Shown piece after piece: positions 54,937 through 62,172 of a stretch of 64,000 bases of DNA. Position numbers and translations under genes: made by a program. Source of the stretch: DRPN01 sp964599235 (GTDB taxonomy: Bacteria > Bacteroidota > Bacteroidia > Bacteroidales > VadinHA17); contig CAZRDX010000010.1 in NCBI GenBank assembly GCA_964599235.1, positions 1 to 64,000 of the forward strand. The letters run 5' to 3'. The notes beneath the pieces are model-generated. The model saw only the letters and a program-made list of their open reading frames with translations. It searched no databases and was not told the origin of the DNA. Position 1 is the stretch's first letter. Each line of letters starts with the position of its first letter.

Positions 54937-55617
54937 ATGTTCCGCGTGAGCTGTCTCCTTTTTTTTATGCTCGTTTGCTCATTCACTCCCGGTGAGGCGC
55001 AAAGCAAACGGTTGAAGGGGGTTGTTAAGGATCCTTCCGGTGAAGCGATGGAAGGGATACTGGTGATGGTGCGCTCCCGTCCGAAAGAAGTGGCCCGCAC
55101 CAACGGGTTCGGTCGTTTCGTCCTTCATGTAAGACCGGGTGATACCGTCCTGCTGGTCACTCCGCAACAACATATCTTTCCCGTGTTCCTGAAAAAAGTG
55201 CCGAAAAAAAGTGTAACTTTCATCCTTCACGGCAGCGACCGAACACTTACATGGGACCAGAACACATTTTCTGCCTTGAAGAATGCCGAAACAGAAAGCA
55301 TGCACGATGTTCTTGCCGTCTTGCAGAACACAGCTTACCGGAGACATTACAACCATATCTTTGAGATGCTCAGGGACCGCTATCCCGATCTGGAGATCGA
55401 CGAGGTGTCGGGGAAAGTATACATCAGGGGGGTCAATTCCCTGAACAGAGAAGCTGTTCTGATCATCGTTGACGGGATCAAAGATTTTCCTCTCAGTTCG
55501 GTAAATCCTGCGGACGTCCAGAGCATTCGTTTGGTGAGCGACGGCACTGCCGGCATCTATGGTGGTCGTGCCATGGGAGGCGTGATCATCATTACCACAA
55601 AGAAAGGTATGCAATGA
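54937..55617 (+). CDS. Stand-alone carboxypeptidase-regulatory/plug-domain protein
   Basis: 226 residues. Signal peptide (1-22), CarboxypepD_reg-like domain (LKGVVKDPSGEAMEGILVMV, about 26-100), then a TonB plug domain (about 120-224: YIRGVNSLNREAVLIIVDG, VQSIRLVSDGTAGIYGGRAM, GGVIIITTKKG). It ends where a SusC beta-barrel should begin; the stop codon overlaps the next gene by 4 bp (ATGA), so the short form looks deliberate, not a frameshift. No barrel was found downstream in any frame. It may be a soluble periplasmic ligand-binding or regulatory partner of the SusC upstream. The function is unknown. Confidence 0.75.
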   Translation: MFRVSCLLFFMLVCSFTPGEAQSKRLKGVVKDPSGEAMEGILVMVRSRPKEVARTNGFGRFVLHVRPGDTVLLVTPQQHIFPVFLKKVPKKSVTFILHGSDRTLTWDQNTFSALKNAETESMHDVLAVLQNTAYRRHYNHIFEMLRDRYPDLEIDEVSGKVYIRGVNSLNREAVLIIVDGIKDFPLSSVNPADVQSIRLVSDGTAGIYGGRAMGGVIIITTKKGMQ

Positions 55618-57314
55618 AAAAAAGAGAGGTCCAGGTGTGGAGCATCTTCCTGTTCATGATAGGGTGCGGATTGGTTTCCTGCCATCCGGAGCGTAATGGG
55701 AATTTTCTCTTTCAATACGTCGACCCTCTGCAGAAAGTCTTCAAAGAAACGGCCTTTTTTCCTGAAAAAGAAGCCGAAGCATGGGTGGCCCGGGGGGAAA
55801 ACGCCTCTTTCCAGTTCGTGTTCCGTGCCGACAGGCCTGTCCGCATCCTTGATCTGAAAGTCACACTTGACGATACGGCCCGTCGGGTCCTGGACGCCCC
55901 TTGGTGGGGGTATGTGGATTATGTGAGGGTAGGAAGAAAAGCTCTTCAGCCCGCTTCCGACCGGCTCACGTCCGTATCGGGCTTCTATCCCGACCCCATC
56001 GTTCCGGTTGGTGAGAAGGGTCTACGTCCGGGAGAATCCCAGCCCCTCTGGGTCTCTGTGGGAATACCAGAGACAGCCCCGGCGGGAATCTACCGGGGAA
56101 CCGTCACAATCACCATACAGGACGGTAAAAGGAAAATGAACCTAAGCAGTGACTTTTCCATCCGTGTCTTCAAGGTAACCCTCAGGGAACGGTCCTTGTG
56201 GGTGACCAACTGGTATGGAACTTCTTTCTCCTACATGAATGGTGGAATGGAGGTGCCTCCTTACTCGGAGAAATACTGGGAGTCTATGGAGGTCCTGGCG
56301 AGAATGATGGCCAGGTATCATCAGAATGTGGTGATGATCTCGCCACTCACACTTGGGAAATATTCGGTGAGAGAGGGGTTGCACTATGAAATCGACTTCT
56401 CCCGTTTTGTAAGGACGGTGAAGTTGTTCCGGCATGCCGGTGCCCTCAAGAGGATCGAAGGGGGACACCTGGCGGCCCGGGAAAGCACCTGGTCAAGCCC
56501 TTTCGCGGTCCTTGTTCCGGTCCAGGAGGGAGATACCGTGATGATGAAGAAGATGAGCATCCACAACGATACGGCCCGTTCCTTCTACAGGCAGTTCCTG
56601 CCTGCATTGCTCGGTGTATTGAAAGAGCATGAGTGGGATAATGTATATATGCAGCATATTGCGGATGAACCTGTCGGTGACAATGCCGCTTCCTATATCG
56701 AGATCGCCCGTTTTGTCAAAGAACATCTGTCCGGTATCCCCATTATTGAGGCTTGTCATACCAGCAGGGTGGAGAATACCATGGACATCTGGGTGCCTCA
56801 GCTGGATTTTCTGGAAAGTGACTGGACCTTTTACCGCGACCGTCTGCAAAAAGGCGAAGAGGTATGGTTCTATACATGTCTTGCGCCCAAAGGGGAATAT
56901 GCCAACCGTTTCATCGATCTGCCGCTCATCAAAACACGTATCCTCCATTGGATCAATTTTCGTTACCATGTTCCGGGTTATCTCCACTGGGGCTTCAACC
57001 GTTGGGACGTAAGTGGTGACCCCTACGGAGAGACCACCGGCATCAACAAGGAGTCGGGGAACATTCTCCCCGGAGGAGATGCATGGATCGTATATCCCGG
57101 CAGGGATACGCTTTTCTCCTCCCTGCGCCTGGAGGCCATGCGGGACGGGATCAATGATTATGAGCTTCTGAAAATGCTCGAAGAGAAAGATCCTGAGGCT
57201 GCCGCTTCACTGGCACATCAGGTGGTGTTCGGCTTTCATACTTACGAAACGAATGTGGAGAATTTTCGTACCCTGAGAAAAAAAGTGTTGTGCCTGCTTT
57301 CCGATCAGCAATGA
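55614..57314 (+). CDS. DUF4091 / GH123-like glycoside hydrolase lipoprotein
   Basis: 566 residues; lipoprotein signal GCGLVSC. The N-terminal beta-sandwich (about 40-190) is followed by a catalytic TIM barrel with QHIADEPVGDNAA (Asp351-Glu352, the acid pair of GH123), DIWVPQLDFLESD, VWFYTCLAPKG and the C-terminal LRLEAMRDGINDYELLKML, all typical of DUF4091/GH123 proteins. Characterised GH123 enzymes remove beta-linked N-acetylgalactosamine with substrate assistance; many DUF4091 members are uncharacterised. It overlaps the plug-domain gene by 4 bp and the GH16 gene by 4 bp, so the three are translationally coupled. Confidence 0.8.
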   Translation: MKKREVQVWSIFLFMIGCGLVSCHPERNGNFLFQYVDPLQKVFKETAFFPEKEAEAWVARGENASFQFVFRADRPVRILDLKVTLDDTARRVLDAPWWGYVDYVRVGRKALQPASDRLTSVSGFYPDPIVPVGEKGLRPGESQPLWVSVGIPETAPAGIYRGTVTITIQDGKRKMNLSSDFSIRVFKVTLRERSLWVTNWYGTSFSYMNGGMEVPPYSEKYWESMEVLARMMARYHQNVVMISPLTLGKYSVREGLHYEIDFSRFVRTVKLFRHAGALKRIEGGHLAARESTWSSPFAVLVPVQEGDTVMMKKMSIHNDTARSFYRQFLPALLGVLKEHEWDNVYMQHIADEPVGDNAASYIEIARFVKEHLSGIPIIEACHTSRVENTMDIWVPQLDFLESDWTFYRDRLQKGEEVWFYTCLAPKGEYANRFIDLPLIKTRILHWINFRYHVPGYLHWGFNRWDVSGDPYGETTGINKESGNILPGGDAWIVYPGRDTLFSSLRLEAMRDGINDYELLKMLEEKDPEAAASLAHQVVFGFHTYETNVENFRTLRKKVLCLLSDQQ

Positions 57315-58654
57315 TGAGCGGTCTTCTCATCAAAAAGACAGGATCCACGAGGAGGCTACGGGTCTTCTTCACGGGATGGATGCTTTTGTCGCTCTTTTTC
57401 ATCTCCTGTATGAAGAACATCATCCCTCCCGACAGATTCACTCCGGATGACCGGATCCGGCAGAGCTGGGTCTTCCCGGAAAATGATGTTTTTATCGATC
57501 TTCCGGTATACTCGCATGCTTTTTTCGAAACCTCGGAGGAAGGACATCTTACGGGCAGTTTTGTGGTGAAACTGCCCGGGGATGAGAAATTCTCCCCTCA
57601 AGCACGTTCTCTCATACAGGTGAATGATCTTCCGGAAGGAATAGTACCGGAGATAACGATCAGCAAGGGGAGAACAATGGCCGTTATCCGGCTGGGAGGA
57701 AAAGCTTCCGCGCACAGTGCAAAAGACAGTACCCGTATCGGCATTGTCTTCCCCCGGGCTTGTTTCCAGGAGGAGAAGCATATTCCGCCGGAAGGACTAC
57801 AATACGATGGAATACCTGTATATTTTCATGATGTCGTTTGTGAATGGAGATCCCCGAAGACGGGAAAAGTGTATCATCTTGTCTTTAATGATGAGTTCAA
57901 CGGGAAGCAGATAGACAGCAAACGATGGACATACAGAAAGGATTACGAAGGTCCCGTGACCCGTACCATCCGGTATAACGGCACAACTGTGGATATCATG
58001 GTGGAAAATGAGGCTTCCGTACTCACGGGCGGGGATCTGCGTCTGGCAGTATATAAGAAAACTTCGGAAAAAAATAAAATATTTACAGGAGGGATCAATA
58101 CCGTCCGTCATTTCCTGCCCCGTTACGGATATTTTGAGACACGTGTTTCTTTCAGGGATTGCAGAGGTTTCGGATACTGGCCGGCTTTCTGGATTTACTT
58201 TCTGAGAAAGGATAAGAACACGACCGGTACGGAGATCGACGTGCTGGAATATCTCCCGGCAGAAAAGAAGATCTGTCAGACCCTCCACTGGTATATCGAC
58301 GGGAAACACTATTCCCGATCCAGCAATTTTGTTTTACAGGCCCCGGAGGAATACCATTGTTTCGGGCTGGAATGGACTCCTGACGACCTGATGTTTTATG
58401 TGGATGGGCATATGATGCTCAGACTGTCAAAAAAGGATGATCCGAAATATGTGCCCTCGGCATACCAGATGGTTTATTTCAGCATGTCTGCCGGCACATG
58501 GGGCGGGAACGTCGCGGATACCTCCAACCGGTTGCCTGCATATTCCCGTTTTGACTACTGCCGCGTGTACCAGACAGGGGACGAAGATGCATACTATTTC
58601 CTCGGGGATGAAAAAATACGGATGAAAGCGACAGAACGCAGCGGAAAATTCTGA
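57311..58654 (+). CDS. GH16-family endo-glycanase lipoprotein
   Basis: 447 residues from the ATG at 57311, overlapping the previous stop (ATGATGA). Lipoprotein signal LLSLFFISC. An N-terminal domain of about 175 residues, with no family recognised, precedes the GH16 jelly-roll: LVFNDEFNG, GYWPAFWIYF and the catalytic EIDVLE (Glu308, Asp310, Glu313), then LEWTPDDLMFYVDG. GH16 enzymes cut internal beta-1,3 or beta-1,4 links in glucans, galactans, porphyran, agarose or keratan. The subfamily cannot be read by eye. Confidence 0.87.
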   Translation: MMSGLLIKKTGSTRRLRVFFTGWMLLSLFFISCMKNIIPPDRFTPDDRIRQSWVFPENDVFIDLPVYSHAFFETSEEGHLTGSFVVKLPGDEKFSPQARSLIQVNDLPEGIVPEITISKGRTMAVIRLGGKASAHSAKDSTRIGIVFPRACFQEEKHIPPEGLQYDGIPVYFHDVVCEWRSPKTGKVYHLVFNDEFNGKQIDSKRWTYRKDYEGPVTRTIRYNGTTVDIMVENEASVLTGGDLRLAVYKKTSEKNKIFTGGINTVRHFLPRYGYFETRVSFRDCRGFGYWPAFWIYFLRKDKNTTGTEIDVLEYLPAEKKICQTLHWYIDGKHYSRSSNFVLQAPEEYHCFGLEWTPDDLMFYVDGHMMLRLSKKDDPKYVPSAYQMVYFSMSAGTWGGNVADTSNRLPAYSRFDYCRVYQTGDEDAYYFLGDEKIRMKATERSGKF

Positions 58655-58673
58655 AAAGAACAATATTGAAATC

Positions 58674-60143
58674 ATGAAAAAAGGAAAGATCTTATTGTTG
58701 GCAGTCATTATGCTCCTTATTTCGGGGTGCGGCAGAAGGATGGAAACTCTGCCGAATCTTGTGATCGTCTTCCCCGACCAGATGCGGGGTCAGGCGATGG
58801 GGTTCCTCGGAGAGGAACCTGTGAAGACGCCGCGTCTTGACAGGTTCGCAGAGGAAGGAGTGGTACTTACGCAGATGGTGAGTAATTATCCGTTGTGCAG
58901 TCCTTTCCGGGCCATGCTGATGACAGGCAAGTACCCCCTGAAAAACCGTGTTACGGACAACTGTACAAGTCTTTCTGCAAGTTATGGTTGTCAGCTGCAA
59001 CAAGAGGATACCACCTGGTCGGATATCCTTCATGATGCCGGATACAGCCTGGGATACATCGGCAAATGGCATCTGGAAGCTCCACATGAGCCTTATATCG
59101 ACTGTGCCAATAACCGGGGCAAGGTGAAATGGAACGAATGGACCCCGCCGCAACGACGTCACGGTTTCGACTATTGGGTGGCCTACAATACCTATGATTA
59201 CCACATGCACCCCATGTACTGGAATACGGAGGGGGGACGTCAGGACTTTTATTACGTGGACAAGTGGGGACCCGAGTATGAGGCTGACCTGGCCGTGAAG
59301 TACATTCTCAACGAAGAGGGAAAGATGCGTGATCCCCGTCGTCCTTTTGCCTTGGTGGTGTCTATGAATCCTCCTCATATGCCATATGACCAGGTGCCGG
59401 ATCGATACAAAAAAATGTACAACGACCTGGATACCACGCAGCTTTTCCAGAGGCCCGATGTGCCTCCCGCGGGTACACGGTGGGGAAACTATTTCAGAAA
59501 GAACATCCGCAATTACTATGCAATGATCACCGGGGTGGACGAACAATTCGGTCGTATCCTCGATGCCTTGCGGCAGGCAGGACTGGAGGATGAGACGATC
59601 GTCCTTTTCATGTCGGATCATGGTAACTGCCTGGGAATGCACGGGATGATCTCCAAGAACAATCCTTATGAGCTGTCGTTGCGCATTCCTTTCCTTTTGC
59701 GGTGGCCCGGTCATCTGCTACCTCATCTGGACACCACCCTTCTGATGTCGGTGCCCGATATCTACCCTACGCTCCTCGCGCTCATGGGCTTCAGGGAAAA
59801 AATCCCTGCTGGAGTGGAAGGCCGTGATCTCTCCGAGCAGTTACGGACCGGAACGGGTACTATCCCTCGGTCACAACTTTATTTCAAGATCTATCATGGA
59901 TCTCCCCGGAACGGGAAAAGAGGTATACGGACACCACGCTATACCCTCGTGCTGGAAAAAAAGAACGGCATCATTACAGATACCGTCCTTTTTGACAGAT
60001 ACCTTGATCCTTATGAGATGCAGGATCTTTCTGCTGCCCGGAACGATCTCGTTAACCGCCTCCTCCGGAACGAACTCCTTCCCTGGCTCAGCGTTACCGG
60101 TGACCCCTTCTTTGAAAAAACTCTTCAGGAAAAAGAAAAATGA
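58674..60143 (+). CDS. S1-family sulfatase lipoprotein
   Basis: 489 residues; lipoprotein signal LISGC. Formylglycine site C-S-P-F-R at 75-79 (Cys75), fitting the CxPxR motif. Metal-binding VFPDQM near residue 33 and MSDHGNCLGMHG near 310 are typical of alkaline-phosphatase-fold sulfatases. It removes sulfate esters from a glycan. Cys75 must be converted by an anaerobic sulfatase-maturing enzyme, which is not encoded in this window. It lies 19 bp after GH16 and 32 bp before the IS element. Confidence 0.9.
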   Translation: MKKGKILLLAVIMLLISGCGRRMETLPNLVIVFPDQMRGQAMGFLGEEPVKTPRLDRFAEEGVVLTQMVSNYPLCSPFRAMLMTGKYPLKNRVTDNCTSLSASYGCQLQQEDTTWSDILHDAGYSLGYIGKWHLEAPHEPYIDCANNRGKVKWNEWTPPQRRHGFDYWVAYNTYDYHMHPMYWNTEGGRQDFYYVDKWGPEYEADLAVKYILNEEGKMRDPRRPFALVVSMNPPHMPYDQVPDRYKKMYNDLDTTQLFQRPDVPPAGTRWGNYFRKNIRNYYAMITGVDEQFGRILDALRQAGLEDETIVLFMSDHGNCLGMHGMISKNNPYELSLRIPFLLRWPGHLLPHLDTTLLMSVPDIYPTLLALMGFREKIPAGVEGRDLSEQLRTGTGTIPRSQLYFKIYHGSPRNGKRGIRTPRYTLVLEKKNGIITDTVLFDRYLDPYEMQDLSAARNDLVNRLLRNELLPWLSVTGDPFFEKTLQEKEK

Positions 60144-60175
60144 AGGACGAACAAAAGGAGCGGACAAGAAGTAAA

Positions 60176-60206
60176 AAATACCTATTTAAATCACTGCTGT
60201 CCAAAA
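60176..60206 (+). repeat. Left terminal inverted repeat of the IS
   Basis: Begins AAATACCTATTTAAATCAC and ends TCCAAAA. It pairs with 61538-61568 with three mismatches, all in the TGCTG/CTCCG stretch. Confidence 0.85.
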
Positions 60207-60291
60207 CGTTTTTTATTGGACAGACTCTATCCTAGTATACAGTAATATATCGGTAAAAAACATAATATTTTCATTTTTACCCCCCTGTTTT

Positions 60292-61458
60292 TCAGAAAAG
60301 GGTTAATTGTTTTTCATCGGGCCCGCTTCTTATTTTTACAAAAATGGGTTCGTCGAGCCAATGGAACAGATTCACGTGAGCAAAAAGAGTGAACCGGATA
60401 AAAGAAACGAGGTTCGAGAGATGCCACCCGAACCTGGCTTTCATTTTTAAGTACTTCAAAAGCAGCAAAGTGATCATTGCTGTCCAAATCTGTATTAAAA
60501 CAGCATTGGGAGTAGTTCCGACAAAAGACTTGATTTTCAGGTGCTGTTTTACATCTTTGAAGAAAAATTCTATTTCCCAGCGGGCTTTATAGAGTTGTGA
60601 AACCGTTTTTGCTGTCCAATTCTTCAACTCATTGGTCAGCAGAATGATTTTTTTCTTGTTGGCAGCATCCCAGATCTCCAGACGTCTTAATTTCTTGCGG
60701 TATTGCGAGCCTTTTATCCCTGTAGGAATAATTATCTGATCTTTCAATATCGACTCGTCCTTTACCGGATTGTCTTTCACAACTTCATAGAGCATATTGT
60801 CCCTTATCCTGACAACAAACCTTACATCCTGCCGGGCCCATTGCCACAGCAACGCAAAATCATAATAGCCCCGGTCGGCTACCACCACTCTATTAGCCGG
60901 CAACAACAAACTGCGCGCATAAGTCACATCTCCTACCTTCCCTTCGCTCATGTGAATATACTCGGGCATGGCTCCTTGATAATCCAGCAGCGTGTGTAGT
61001 TTCAATGCTCCTTTCCTTTGCCTGAACTTCGCCCAGTCAAATATCTTCAAGGATAAAGGAATGATAGAGGAATCAAGCAAATATATCTTGGTTTTGATCC
61101 TGAACTTGATCCTCTGTCCCGGCAACTGACTCTGCATCCTGTGGAGTAACCCTAAATAGATCTCATGGAAAACTTCCCAATTCCTGTGCTTGTTAACATA
61201 ACTCAGGGTCGAACGTTTAGGAAGTCGCCTTACATCCAGATGGTGAAGGTTCCCGGCGGTAGAACTCATCCCGTAGGTAATGTCACGCAACGACTGGGCA
61301 TGGCTTAACTGGGAAAAGATCATGCACATCAACTGATTCCATACCGGAAAACCCTTGCTATGCTTGTCCGCCTGATATTTTCTGATTACTGCATTTACAA
61401 GATTCCTGTCGATCAGTTGGGATATCTGCGTGAAAACCGTTAATTTTGATTTATGCAT
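60292..61458 (-). CDS. IS4-family transposase
   Basis: 388 residues. The DDE triad is visible: Asp129 in LLDSSIIPL, Asp195 in VVADRGYYDF, Glu297 in YKARWEIEFFFKDVKQ. The IS4 signature Y-2-R-3-E-6-K is met by Tyr290, Arg293, Glu297 and Lys304. The N-terminal domain (FSQLSHAQSLRDI) matches the DUF4372 type common in Bacteroidetes IS4 elements. The frame is intact, so the element may be active. A terminator lies between its start and the right terminal repeat. Confidence 0.92.
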   Translation of the reverse strand: MHKSKLTVFTQISQLIDRNLVNAVIRKYQADKHSKGFPVWNQLMCMIFSQLSHAQSLRDITYGMSSTAGNLHHLDVRRLPKRSTLSYVNKHRNWEVFHEIYLGLLHRMQSQLPGQRIKFRIKTKIYLLDSSIIPLSLKIFDWAKFRQRKGALKLHTLLDYQGAMPEYIHMSEGKVGDVTYARSLLLPANRVVVADRGYYDFALLWQWARQDVRFVVRIRDNMLYEVVKDNPVKDESILKDQIIIPTGIKGSQYRKKLRRLEIWDAANKKKIILLTNELKNWTAKTVSQLYKARWEIEFFFKDVKQHLKIKSFVGTTPNAVLIQIWTAMITLLLLKYLKMKARFGWHLSNLVSFIRFTLFAHVNLFHWLDEPIFVKIRSGPDEKQLTLF

Positions 61459-61490
61459 TTTTTGGGATTTTGTGGTGAAATCCTAAAATT

Positions 61491-61521
61491 AAAAATCCTG
61501 CTCGATGGAGCAGGATTTTTT
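61491..61521. terminator. Hairpin terminator inside the right end of the IS
   Basis: AAAAATCCTGCTC (61491-61503), loop GATG, GAGCAGGATTTTTT (61508-61521). On the minus strand it would block outside transcripts from entering the transposase gene, a common way to limit transposition. Confidence 0.75.
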
Positions 61522-61537
61522 CTTGCTTTTTTCTTTA

Positions 61538-61568
61538 TTTTGGACGGAGGTGATTTAAATAGGTATTT
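61538..61568 (-). repeat. Right terminal inverted repeat of the IS
   Basis: Reverse complement begins AAATACCTATTTAAATCAC and ends TCCAAAA, matching the left repeat at 28 of 31 positions. Confidence 0.85.
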
Positions 61569-62145
61569 CGATGCATGCGCTCTTGGCTGCGGATCCGGCC
61601 ATCCCGGTGCAAGGTTGGTCCTCCCTTTGCGGCTTAGCCCCGTAACGGTCGTGTGGTGAGCCGGGGAACGATCATACCCGGGTGAAGTGTCCTGAACTTC
61701 ATCCTCGAAGGGAAAAAGGAAAACAGCTGGCAAACGCTCTTCCGGAGAGCCTCTATCGGACATGAACCCATCCATCTTTCTGAAGTTCCGTTAAAAGATG
61801 GGTGGCCACATATCCTGGTATGTGACGGCGGGCCTGCCTCCTTGCTTTTGCCCTTCGCGGTCCGGAGAGATGGGAACCCCTTACTTCTGATCCAACGTGA
61901 CAGGAATGCGACCGCTCCTCTACAGCATACGGATCATGTATGGAAACTTTCGTGTTTAGCCTGGTATGCATTTTAGGTACAGGAAAGGATAGTTTACGGG
62001 GAGTGGAGAGTTTGTGTCCGGTCTTTCCGGGGCGGGTGTTTTTCGAATTCTTTTTTTTAGATGATGTTGTTTTGGACGGTGGATACCTTGGCCAGTCCCC
62101 GCCTTTTTCATCAGGAGCTGGAGTGGTGGTTCCCGCCCTATTTTT
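61569..62145. other. Gap between the IS and the BNR_4-GH105 gene
   Basis: 577 bp. A plus-strand frame without a start codon is open at about 61685-61974 (it includes SWQTLFRRASIGHEPIHLSE and DGWPHILVCDGG). It has no recognised family and may be a gene remnant or chance. No tRNA or other RNA was seen. Confidence 0.3.
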
Positions 62146-62153
62146 TATCTTTG
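62146..62153 (+). promoter_or_regulatory. -7 box TATCTTTG for the BNR_4-GH105 gene
   Basis: A perfect TAnnTTTG, 19 nt before the ATG at 62173. No -33 TTTG at the usual distance. It indicates that this gene can be transcribed independently of the PUL on the other side of the IS. Confidence 0.55.
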
Positions 62154-62172
62154 AGGGGAAATCTTTGGATCT

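Larger units (their letters stand above)
60176..61568. mobile_element. IS4-family insertion sequence, complete
   Basis: 1393 bp bounded by 31-bp imperfect terminal inverted repeats (28 of 31 match) and carrying one intact transposase on the minus strand. Flanking bases on the two sides (ending GTAAA on the left, starting CGATG on the right) do not form a target duplication. It separates the sulfatase from the BNR_4-GH105 gene. Confidence 0.88.
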
